A DNA stretch of 64,000 nt from Spongiimicrobium salis (GTDB taxonomy: Bacteria; Bacteroidota; Bacteroidia; Flavobacteriales; Flavobacteriaceae). The notes beneath the pieces are model-generated. The model searched no databases, was not told where the DNA came from, and saw nothing but the letters and a program-made list of their open reading frames with translations. The DNA lies in NCBI RefSeq assembly GCF_043678055.1, contig NZ_JBHEQA010000002.1:744001-808000 (forward strand), written 5' to 3'. The position numbers and the translations under genes were made by a program. Positions 24,850 through 31,883 of the stretch are shown in pieces; within the stretch, counting starts at the first letter, position 1; every line of letters starts with the position of its first letter.

Positions 24850-26145
24850 ATGAGAAAATTCAAACTGAACAAGACCGGACGCCGCATCTGCAGAATATTG
24901 GGAGTGATATTCTTACTATTGGTCCTATTTAATATCTATTATGCTTTTACCTTAAATCCTTTTCCCCAGGAATCGCTTCCTTTGACAGAAACGATATATG
25001 ATTCTGCTTATGAAGCGGAGATAAGCCGGGCAAGAAGGCATTTAAAGAATGTTAGTAAAAGGTTGCAAGTGCCTTCATTTTCCATTGCAGTGGGGCATCA
25101 GAACAAAATCATTTGGTCGGCCGCTGAAGGTTATCAAGACATGGAATCCCGCACTATTGCAACACCTCAAACCCAATATCGCATAGGAAGTACTTCGAAG
25201 TCATTAACAGCGACCGGTGTAGCAAATGCCTTTCAAAAGAAACAATTATTCATGGACGCCTCTATTGGAGATACCATCATCAATTGGAAAAGGAAACAAT
25301 GGGATTTCAGCATGCGTCAACTTCTAAGTCATACTGCAGGTTTTGGTAACTACGGGGACTTTGGTATGTCGTCCTGGAAATATACCTTATGCAATTGTTA
25401 TGAATTCAACACCGTAACAGAAGGATTGAATGTTTTTAATACCACCGACCTCCTATATGAACCTGGAACCGATTTTGCCTATTCTACTTTTGATATAAAT
25501 TTTGCAAGTGCTGTTTTAGAGCAGGCCACAGGAATGCCTTTTCCTAAATATATGGAGCAAGAAATTTTTACCCCACTGGGCATGAAGCATACCTACGCCG
25601 ATCATACGAGGCCTAAAAGTGAGCACTTTGCCACTTTTTATGAAACGGATAATGGATATTACCGAGAGTTTAGAAGTTTTGGATTTAGGTATGATATCAA
25701 TCTCAGTTACAAATGGGCTGGCGGGGGTTTTATTTCAACACCTAGTGATTTGGTCAGGTTGGGCAATGCCTGGGTCAATGATACTACCTTTATCCATACA
25801 AATACCAAAAAGGAATTCTGGAAACCTGTTAAATTAAAGAATGGTGAAATCAATGAACAACAATACGCCCTAGGTTGGCGATCTTATTTGGATTTTAACT
25901 ACGAGCATCTGGGAGATGGAGAGACCTCGTATTGGGTAGTACATCATGGAGGGGTCAGTAAAGGGTCGCAAAACTTCTTGGTCCTGTTTCCAAATTATAA
26001 TTTGGTTATCGATGCCTCCATCAATGCCAATGTAATGCCATTTTCGAAATTCTTTGCTGAAGTAATGCAAATAGCGACACCCTTTTTAGAAAGCTTGGAA
26101 AAAGAGGAATCCCAGTTGTTCCTCGATATCAAAGAAGTTCAATAA
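24850..26145 (+). CDS. Membrane-anchored serine hydrolase of the beta-lactamase (LACTB-like) family
   Basis: 431 aa with an N-terminal membrane anchor (about residues 15-33). The active-site SxxK is Ser114-Thr-Ser-Lys117 in RIGSTSKSLTA. The second motif reads Tyr-Ser-Thr (FAYSTFD) as in the LACTB branch, and HHGGVSKG is the third. It is predicted to act on peptides or esters in the periplasm; antibiotic resistance is not implied. A second serine hydrolase follows after 66 nt, probably in the same unit. Confidence 0.85.
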   Translation: MRKFKLNKTGRRICRILGVIFLLLVLFNIYYAFTLNPFPQESLPLTETIYDSAYEAEISRARRHLKNVSKRLQVPSFSIAVGHQNKIIWSAAEGYQDMESRTIATPQTQYRIGSTSKSLTATGVANAFQKKQLFMDASIGDTIINWKRKQWDFSMRQLLSHTAGFGNYGDFGMSSWKYTLCNCYEFNTVTEGLNVFNTTDLLYEPGTDFAYSTFDINFASAVLEQATGMPFPKYMEQEIFTPLGMKHTYADHTRPKSEHFATFYETDNGYYREFRSFGFRYDINLSYKWAGGGFISTPSDLVRLGNAWVNDTTFIHTNTKKEFWKPVKLKNGEINEQQYALGWRSYLDFNYEHLGDGETSYWVVHHGGVSKGSQNFLVLFPNYNLVIDASINANVMPFSKFFAEVMQIATPFLESLEKEESQLFLDIKEVQ

Positions 26146-26211
26146 GCTTCCTATCCAAATATGCATGAGTTCCTTAAACAATTTGATGTGCTACATCGTA
26201 AAATGAATTAC

Positions 26212-27345
26212 ATGAAAAAAACGGCTTTAATCCCATGGCTTGTATTCCTTGTCCTTTTGCAATCTTGTTCTATTCAATCGTTTAAACAAAATCTTCAGGC
26301 AGATCCATCTCTCCAGGGATTCCATGAAAAAGTGGATGCCATGGTGATACAGAAAATGAACGAATACAATATTCCTGGACTTTCCATAGGCTTGATTCAC
26401 TATGACTCTATAATTTATACCAAAGGTTATGGTATTCGAAGTATTAAAAACAACAGTTTAGTGACAGAAAACACGGTGTTCCACACCGCTTCCATAAGTA
26501 AACTTTTTACTGCTATGGCCATTATGAAACTCGTAGAACAACGCAAACTATCACTTGAAGATACATTGACCTCCCTACTTCCCAAATTAAAATATACGGA
26601 TAACAGAATCAATAACATAACCATAAAACAGCTATTGAATCATACTTCTGGATTACGCGATATTGGCAATTACCATTGGGGCAATAACAATAGATTCGAT
26701 ACCAGTCTTGAAGAATTTGTTTTACAACATCATCTTAAACTGGACGCAAACCCTTCATCTACATATCAATACAATAATCTTGGCTATGATATCTTAGGCC
26801 ATGTCATAGAAAAAATTTCTTTTTCCACTTTTGATGATTTTTTAAAGGACAATATTTTGGCACCTAGCGGGATGGATAATAGTGATTTTAGGTATTTTAA
26901 AATACCAGATTCATTAAAAACATCTCCTCATTCCAAAAGATGGATCACAAAGCATGTCTATGAAAGAAAAACCTATCCGTATACTAGGGAACACGCACCG
27001 AGTAGTACTTTAAATTCATCCTCAAAAGATTTAAGCAAATGGATGATTTCTTTTATGCACAATGTAAATAATTTGGAAGACAACAAGGGGTATCGGCAAA
27101 TGATATCGCCTACTTTTAAACCTAATGAACGTATTGGTCTAGGATTTCAGTTGGGAAGTATAATGTCACAAAAAACCATTAGTCATTATGGCGGGGATAA
27201 AGGGTTTAGAAGCTATTTATTAATGATTCCAGAAAAAAGAATTGGATTGGTACTTTTGGCAAATTGTGATTACAATGAGCACTTTAGGCAAGAAATAGTA
27301 CATCCTATTGCAAAATTTTTGCTAACAAGATATGGCCTGCATTGA
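26212..27345 (+). CDS. Serine hydrolase lipoprotein (beta-lactamase family)
   Basis: 377 aa when started at the Met at 26212, which gives a clean lipoprotein signal MKKTALIPWLVFLVLLQSC (lipobox LQSC). The longer frame from 26161 would put 17 charged residues in front of it. SxxK is present in HTASISKLF, YNN in TYQYNNLGYD, and HYGG near the C-terminus. It lies downstream of another family member but is not a close copy. Just after its stop begins the decayed yifB fragment. Confidence 0.84.
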   Translation: MKKTALIPWLVFLVLLQSCSIQSFKQNLQADPSLQGFHEKVDAMVIQKMNEYNIPGLSIGLIHYDSIIYTKGYGIRSIKNNSLVTENTVFHTASISKLFTAMAIMKLVEQRKLSLEDTLTSLLPKLKYTDNRINNITIKQLLNHTSGLRDIGNYHWGNNNRFDTSLEEFVLQHHLKLDANPSSTYQYNNLGYDILGHVIEKISFSTFDDFLKDNILAPSGMDNSDFRYFKIPDSLKTSPHSKRWITKHVYERKTYPYTREHAPSSTLNSSSKDLSKWMISFMHNVNNLEDNKGYRQMISPTFKPNERIGLGFQLGSIMSQKTISHYGGDKGFRSYLLMIPEKRIGLVLLANCDYNEHFRQEIVHPIAKFLLTRYGLH

Positions 27346-27362
27346 ACTTTTGCAAAGTTCAT

Positions 27363-27490
27363 AACTTCACAGCAAAATATCACTAAAATTTACGCCATTA
27401 AAACTCCAGTATTAAGTTGCCTCACTGATATGACTCTCCGTTCAACTGCAATTACAAAATATACATCACTTCTAAATATCTTAAAATAGG
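27363..27490 (-). pseudogene. Decayed copy of the 3' end of yifB with its downstream flank
   Basis: The segment matches the intact yifB end at 36541-36685 in the same orientation: AACTTCACAGCAA in both flanks, AAACTCC, then GCCTCACTGATATG at 27419-27432 and 36611-36624. On the minus strand one frame reads ISEAT*YWSFNG against ISEAIQYRSLDR of YifB, and QLNGE against QLNEE, with a frameshift and stop. It is therefore a dead fragment. It marks the left edge of the 27.4-36.5 kb accessory island. Confidence 0.75.
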
Positions 27491-27523
27491 CAAATCAATG
27501 AACTTAGCTCGCCTAACGGATTT

Positions 27524-27769
27524 TTATAATGTTGTCCCTGGATCTGTATTTTGAGTATCAATATGAGTACAAGGCCTGCTGGATAGTGGTCTTATTGGAT
27601 TAGAATCCGTGTCTATGGTATCCGTGTCAGGATCTATGGTGTGATTTGGTCCTGGAGCTGTATTTACGGTAGGAGCACCATTTGGGTTGCCAGTTCCTCC
27701 TCGTATTGTGTTCAGGCTTTTCAGTTTGGCAATCTGAATTTTTTTCAATTGTAATTTGTTTTTTTTCAT
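27524..27769 (-). CDS. Lanthipeptide-like double-glycine precursor, Thr/Asp/Pro-rich
   Basis: 81 aa. The leader MKKNKLQLKKIQIAKLKSLN ends in TIRGG, the form typical of Bacteroidota class I lanthipeptide precursors (LxLKK-x-x-IAKL). The core of 56 residues has twelve Thr, seven Asp and only one Cys (SRPCTH), with a DPDTDTIDTDSN stretch. One Cys allows at most one thioether ring, so the final product is unclear. No lantibiotic dehydratase, cyclase or exporter is in the window. A 17-bp palindromic element is 76 nt upstream, shared with the divergent peptide cluster. Confidence 0.7.
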   Translation of the reverse strand: MKKNKLQLKKIQIAKLKSLNTIRGGTGNPNGAPTVNTAPGPNHTIDPDTDTIDTDSNPIRPLSSRPCTHIDTQNTDPGTTL

Positions 27770-27845
27770 AGGTAAAGCAATTATATTAACCTTTTCAAGA
27801 TATCAAATGCGAATTACTTCTAAAATCCATTTTCAGAACGAATTC

Positions 27846-27862
27846 CTATCGATTCATGAATC
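27846..27862 (-). promoter_or_regulatory. Palindrome-centred operator candidate, left copy
   Basis: On the minus strand GATTCATGAATCGATAG, with the perfect 12-bp palindrome GATTCATGAATC. It is 76 nt before the lanthipeptide-like gene. An identical 17-mer in the opposite orientation sits at 29938-29954, on the other side of the AraC regulator gene. Confidence 0.7.
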
Positions 27863-27974
27863 AATAAAAATAAAATGAAAAACAACTAACTTATTTTCAA
27901 TGACTTATCACGCATTCAGAATAAAAGTGTTTATCATAAGGGAAATGGCAACATCCTTGGTTTCTTTTATGGGT

Positions 27975-29699
27975 TTACCTAAATTTCTTCAACTCTTTTA
28001 AAAAATAGGAAGGGTTTATTCCCTTGTTTTTGTAAAATGCTTTGGCAAAGGCTTGTACATTATTAAACCCCACTTCTTCTGCAATAGCTTTTATGGTATA
28101 CTTACTATACATAGGGTTTGTTTTCAATTGCTCAATGGCATATTCTATCCGCAAACTATTCAGGTAATTTGTAAAGGAACTTTTTTTGTAGTGGTTAATT
28201 ATTTTGGACAAGTAGTTTGGATTGGTTTTTAATTTTTTGGACAAGCTAATCAAGGTGATCTTCTTAGAAGTAAACTGTTGCTTTTCTTCAAAGTTTTCCA
28301 AGGATTTTAAGATATCATCGATAAGTTTTTCGGGCAAATTGAGCTTGGAATGGTTATTTTTATCAAGATGCTTGTTTACTGATGCATCCCCGAGCTTAGC
28401 CTCAATAATTTCGTCAAATCTACTTTTATAGATTTTACGTTTCCGATATTCCCTTCTAGCCCCTATACAAAGCAAAATAATCAGGAGCACCAATAAAATT
28501 ATCATATTTCTATACCTACCACGTTCCTGCTTCATTTTAAATAATACGCCCTCTTTTTCAGCCTTTAATTTTGGGATATCATATTCCTGTACAATTTCAT
28601 TATTCAAATAAAACTTATCTGCATTTAGGGTACTATCCACTGCAATAAGTCTACTTATATAGGTTACATAATTTTCATAATCCCCCTGTTCTTTATAGTA
28701 TTTCACTAAATGTCCGTACCCTTCCCTAAGCACTGGAAATAGGTTCCGATCTTTTAAAAAAATAGAATCTACTTCCTTAAAATAGGCCATTGCCCTGACC
28801 GTGTTCTTTTCTTCTAAGTACGATTTCCCACAATACAGAAAGGAGAGCGCCAGTCTGTCTGAATCGGATAATTGTTGTCTCAGATCTTTAATACTTTTTA
28901 AATACGGAATATGTTTTTCGAAACTATCGATCGCCACTTTAAAGTGTTTCCTATGAAAAGCGGTTATTCCTTCATTTAATGCAAAATTGGCTTGATATAA
29001 TCGACTCCCAAACTTTCTGGCCTCTCTACTTCCATAGGCATTATAAAAGGAAGCGGAGTCAGATTCTTTTCGATCATTATACACATTGGCGATGGAGGCT
29101 ATTGAATATAGATATTCCTTTGGGGTTACCGCCTTTACATTTCTTTGCACATATTTTAGATTTTCTTTATAGTTTACCAGTGCTTCATCATATTCGCCCA
29201 ATAGCCTTTTTAAATCGCCAATACTCTGCTTGGAACGATAGATCATATGGTTATCCTGCCGCTTCTTGGCATAGAGAATTACGGATAAAAAATTTGTTAT
29301 TGCCTTCTTATAGGCCTTGTGGGTATAATAGTAATCCCCTTTTGCTTGATAAGCAATAGCTGGAAAACCCGGGATATCTTGATCTTTAGTGATTTCAATA
29401 ATGCTATCTGCATAATGTAAGGCTCCTTCTTTATTGTACTGAAGATTCATTAAAAAATGATATCCTATGACCTTTTTATGAGAATCTTTATCCCTATTCC
29501 CCATCTTGACCATTTGTTTGGCATAAAAATCTTGTGTGACTGAATCCGTCGCTTCTTCCGTCAATTGAAATACTTCCCCAAAAGATAGGTCCATAACCTC
29601 TTTTATTGGTGCATTGTTTTGGACTGGACGCGATTCATTACAGGCTACCATACTTAGAATGCAAAAAAGAAGGTAGGTTGCCCTAACTTTTAGATACAT
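27975..29699 (-). CDS. TPR - transmembrane - AraC regulator (one-component membrane regulator)
   Basis: 574 aa from the Met at 29699 (the frame opens at 29720). The N-terminus is a signal or lipobox-like segment (LSMVAC). Then come helical TPR-like repeats (about residues 80-370), one membrane helix (MIILLVLLIILLCIG, near residue 400) and a C-terminal AraC helix-turn-helix domain (about 470-574: SKKLKTNPNYLSKIINH, IKAIAEEVGFNNVQAFAKAF). This build places the TPRs outside and the DNA-binding part inside. It lies between two divergent peptide precursor genes, each with the same 17-bp palindromic element, so it is the likely direct regulator of the peptide genes. Confidence 0.87.
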   Translation of the reverse strand: MYLKVRATYLLFCILSMVACNESRPVQNNAPIKEVMDLSFGEVFQLTEEATDSVTQDFYAKQMVKMGNRDKDSHKKVIGYHFLMNLQYNKEGALHYADSIIEITKDQDIPGFPAIAYQAKGDYYYTHKAYKKAITNFLSVILYAKKRQDNHMIYRSKQSIGDLKRLLGEYDEALVNYKENLKYVQRNVKAVTPKEYLYSIASIANVYNDRKESDSASFYNAYGSREARKFGSRLYQANFALNEGITAFHRKHFKVAIDSFEKHIPYLKSIKDLRQQLSDSDRLALSFLYCGKSYLEEKNTVRAMAYFKEVDSIFLKDRNLFPVLREGYGHLVKYYKEQGDYENYVTYISRLIAVDSTLNADKFYLNNEIVQEYDIPKLKAEKEGVLFKMKQERGRYRNMIILLVLLIILLCIGARREYRKRKIYKSRFDEIIEAKLGDASVNKHLDKNNHSKLNLPEKLIDDILKSLENFEEKQQFTSKKITLISLSKKLKTNPNYLSKIINHYKKSSFTNYLNSLRIEYAIEQLKTNPMYSKYTIKAIAEEVGFNNVQAFAKAFYKNKGINPSYFLKELKKFR

Positions 29700-29937
29700 G
29701 TTGAAGATATTTCTGGTCAATATGTTGATTTTAATCTGTTCACTATATATGAAAAATGGTAAATAAACTAAGATATTATATTCACAATTTTACAAAAAAA
29801 TACTACAAAGCTTATCTCAATTATGAAATAAGGAATGCGTATAAAGGCGCTACATTTTTGTTCTCTACATTCAATTTTCACACTCTCGTTTTTAACTATC
29901 TAAATACAAGCTACTTATGACTGTTACTGCTTATATA

Positions 29938-29954
29938 GATTCATGAATCGATAG
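29938..29954 (+). promoter_or_regulatory. Palindrome-centred operator candidate, right copy
   Basis: GATTCATGAATCGATAG, identical to the copy at 27846-27862, and in the same orientation relative to the downstream peptide gene (83 nt before its ATG, against 76 nt). Confidence 0.7.
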
Positions 29955-29990
29955 ACTAAAAATTTGTAGAACCCTTTTTTCTTTTTTTGA

Positions 29991-30012
29991 TTTGAGTGAG
30001 AATAAGTTCAAA
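29991..30012 (+). promoter_or_regulatory. Shared precursor-gene element, degenerate copy E
   Basis: TTTGAGTG and TTCAAA align with CCTTGAGTG and TTCAAGG of copies A-D. Stem B is kept as TTTGA with TCAAA by paired changes; stem A is not seen. It ends 25 nt before the ATG at 30038, as in the other genes. Confidence 0.45.
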
Positions 30013-30037
30013 AAAACAACAATTAAATTCTTCAATC

Positions 30038-30283
30038 ATGAAAAAATCACTTTCAAATCTTGGAATTATTTTAAGTAAGCAACAATTAAAAGCCATCAAG
30101 GGTTCTTTGGGCGGGCAAACATGTACTGCAATGTGTCCCAATGGAGCCCCAAGTGTCACTTGCTCCGGGGATAGCTGTGAAATAAAAAACAATCGATGTT
30201 ATTATACTAAAACGCGATTTGGAACTTTACAAACGGACTATGTACCCTGTCAACTAGGTATTAGCCATATCGCTCCAGTTTAA
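30038..30283 (+). CDS. Double-glycine leader peptide, six-Cys core (cluster gene 1)
   Basis: 81 aa from the Met at 30038; the longer frame from 29996 runs through the regulatory element and is rejected. The leader begins MKKSLSNLGIILSKQQLKAI and ends KGSLGG. The core of 55 residues has six Cys with spacing C-x3-C-x8-C-x4-C-x6-C-x16-C. It is first in a run of four precursors that share the MKK-x-L-x-x-L/I-GKILSK leader but not the core. Unmodified disulfide bonding or export with cleavage at GG are both possible. Confidence 0.78.
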   Translation: MKKSLSNLGIILSKQQLKAIKGSLGGQTCTAMCPNGAPSVTCSGDSCEIKNNRCYYTKTRFGTLQTDYVPCQLGISHIAPV

Positions 30284-30387
30284 GAGCGAATCCTCTACCA
30301 AAACAGGATTTGGCAAAATGTAGCCTATTCTTTTGTCAATTGCCTCCCCTGCTCTATTTGCTTTTCAAGCTATACTACATTAGAAGT

Positions 30388-30422
30388 AGACACAGACCTT
30401 GAGTGTCTTTAAATGTTCAAGA
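30388..30422 (+). promoter_or_regulatory. Shared precursor-gene element, copy B
   Basis: Stem A AGACAC (30388-30393) with GTGTCT (30403-30408); stem B CTTGA (30398-30402) with TCAAG (30417-30421), one end mismatch. It ends 29 nt before the ATG at 30452. Confidence 0.75.
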
Positions 30423-30451
30423 GTACAATCATTTTTTTAAATCTTTAATTC

Positions 30452-30646
30452 ATGAAAAAATCACTTTCGAGCCTTGGAAAAATTTTAACGAAAACGCAGC
30501 TCCAAGAAATCAATGGAGGAGTTGTTTTTTGCACTTTCCCCCAACCATTTTGCAATGAAGATTGGTGTGCAAATTCCGGCGGTATATGGTATGCTTGCGC
30601 AGGAGAATGCCTCGATGCCGGATTAGCCCACTTTCCGCCTTGCTAA
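30452..30646 (+). CDS. Double-glycine leader peptide, Cys/Gly/Trp core (cluster gene 2)
   Basis: 64 aa. Leader MKKSLSSLGKILTKTQLQEI then NGG. The 41-residue core has six Cys and the stretch CNEDWCANSGGIWYACAGEC, a pattern (C-x4-C-x3-GG-x-W) that I recall from other flavobacterial bacteriocin-type precursors. Ends in HFPPC. Each gene of the run has its own upstream element, so each may be separately transcribed. Confidence 0.8.
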   Translation: MKKSLSSLGKILTKTQLQEINGGVVFCTFPQPFCNEDWCANSGGIWYACAGECLDAGLAHFPPC

Positions 30647-30684
30647 TTGCATTCAGATTTTCAAAACACATTCGAGCACTAGTA

Positions 30685-30721
30685 AAAGACATAGGCCTTG
30701 AGTGTCTTTAAATGTTCAAGG
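30685..30721 (+). promoter_or_regulatory. Shared precursor-gene element, copy C
   Basis: Stem A AAAGACAT (30685-30692) with GTGTCTTT (30702-30709; the T keeps pairing as a wobble). Stem B CCTTGA (30696-30701) with TCAAGG (30716-30721). It ends 28 nt before the ATG at 30750. Confidence 0.78.
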
Positions 30722-30749
30722 ATACAATCATTTTTTAAATCTTTCATTT

Positions 30750-31001
30750 ATGAAAAAATCAATTCAAAACCTTGGGAAGATCTTAAGCAAATCCGAGCAA
30801 AAAAAGGTTGGCGGAGGGCAATATAATTGTGGTCCAACAGTCTCACAGATGAACTGTGATGAATATTGTGAACAAGTGTCATTCATTCTCCAACATGAAT
30901 GGCTCAATGAAAATACCCACAACGTTAGAACACTCATGCGATTGATGACTGATGTTTGTGGAGGATATGATCCCAATGATACTCCTCCTAGGTTTAGTTA
31001 A
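30750..31001 (+). CDS. Double-glycine leader peptide, CDEYC family (cluster gene 3)
   Basis: 83 aa from the Met at 30750; the upstream frame to 30702 overlaps the element. The leader begins MKKSIQNLGKILSKSEQKKV and ends GGG. The 60-residue core has four Cys: C-x8-CDEYC-x29-C, with SQ just before CDEYC. The following gene has the same pattern, so these two are paralogues. The middle helical part (HEWLNENTHNVRTLMRLMTD) is unlike the short cores of genes 1 and 2. Confidence 0.78.
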   Translation: MKKSIQNLGKILSKSEQKKVGGGQYNCGPTVSQMNCDEYCEQVSFILQHEWLNENTHNVRTLMRLMTDVCGGYDPNDTPPRFS

Positions 31002-31153
31002 TTCGTTAAATCACACATATACATTACAAACAATACTTAAATCATATAAAAACGGGGAAACATCCTTCAAAATAGAAATCAGGTGTTCATATTCCCATCT
31101 CTTTTTGAATTCCAATGATTTAGATCTTTCAGGAAAATGTTTTCTCACAAAGA

Positions 31154-31190
31154 AAAGACACAGACCTTGAGTGTCTTTAAATGTTCAAGG
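31154..31190 (+). promoter_or_regulatory. Shared precursor-gene element, copy D (best fold)
   Basis: Stem A AAAGACAC (31154-31161) with GTGTCTTT (31171-31178), 8 bp. Stem B CCTTGA (31165-31170) with TCAAGG (31185-31190), 6 bp. Linkers are AGA, none, and AAATGT: the strand order of an H-type pseudoknot. It ends 26 nt before the ATG at 31217. Confidence 0.8.
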
Positions 31191-31216
31191 ATGCACTCAT
31201 TTTAAATCTTTCATTT

Positions 31217-31453
31217 ATGAAAAAAACATTGGTAAACATTGGTAAAATTTTAAGCAAATCGGAACAAAGACAGATTAGTGGAGGTAGTCCTTATACCTGT
31301 AGTAGAGGTTCGCAAGCAAGTTGTGATGAGTACTGCCATTCTCTAATGATCATCTATACAAACGATAATCCGCAAGAAGCCAGAGACGGGGCTCTTCAGG
31401 CTTTAGAAGATAATTGTGGCATTACCGTTATTGGAGGACCTTCATTATTTTAA
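31217..31453 (+). CDS. Double-glycine leader peptide, CDEYC family (cluster gene 4)
   Basis: 78 aa from the Met at 31217. The leader begins MKKTLVNIGKILSKSEQRQI and ends SGG. The core has C-x7-CDEYC-x26-C, again preceded by SQ, matching gene 3, but the linking helix and tail have diverged (ITVIGGPSLF at the end). The preserved Cys frame and changed rest suggest selection on the ring structure with variation of the exposed part. A hairpin follows the stop. Confidence 0.78.
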   Translation: MKKTLVNIGKILSKSEQRQISGGSPYTCSRGSQASCDEYCHSLMIIYTNDNPQEARDGALQALEDNCGITVIGGPSLF

Positions 31454-31462
31454 TCCAATACT

Positions 31463-31504
31463 CAAAAAAAAACATAGGAATCATAGAGGTTCCTATGTTT
31501 AAAT
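31463..31504 (+). terminator. Hairpin after the peptide cluster
   Basis: AAACATAGGAA (31470-31480) pairs perfectly with TTCCTATGTTT (31490-31500). The run of nine A on the left gives a strong T-tract on the minus strand, but the right side (AAATTTT) is weaker, so it may act in both directions. Confidence 0.6.
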
Positions 31505-31883
31505 TTTCATGCCTTTGTTTCATCAACTATACCATACTACAAAGCTCAAAAGGAATCTTCCAAGCCATGCATACCCTTCTTTCCTCATCCAAAACGCTGC
31601 AGTAAGTTACTTCACTTCCCTATTTCTAGGGCTTAAATCAATGTCATTTTTCTGTAACCTATTGTTTCAGGTATTTATTTTCTCTTCGTTCCATTAAAAC
31701 TTGAGTTGTACAGTTAAAAAAACAACGTATTGAAAATCATAACCTTAAGCATATAAGGTGTTTTTTAAGTAAACACAAACCCCACTATTCTTCTATTCCG
31801 GTTTGTAACACTCCCATTTTTTCTTGTCCAAACTATATAACACATGATATAATGTTTAATCTATTTAAAAAAAATCAAAAGAA
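31505..31883. other. Gap between the peptide cluster and the SDR gene
   Basis: About 380 nt with no gene that I can support. One small hairpin ACCTTA-x6-TAAGGT followed by GTTTTTT (31742-31764) could be a second terminator. Confidence 0.35.

Larger units (their letters stand above)
29721..30037. other. 317-nt regulatory gap before the peptide cluster
   Basis: It holds the right copy of the 17-bp operator candidate (29938-29954) and a degenerate copy of the shared element (29991-30012), and no gene. The remaining sequence is AT-rich. Confidence 0.6.

Noticed and set aside
30388..31190. Regularly spaced repeats between small genes, possibly a CRISPR-like array
   Set aside because: The copies are about 300-470 nt apart with genes between them, each at a fixed distance before a start codon; there are no uniform spacers and no cas genes.
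2036..31849. A 14-mer ATATAACACATGAT present near 2036 and near 31836
   Set aside because: In an AT-rich 64-kb window several 14-mer pairs are expected by chance, and the two places share no other context.
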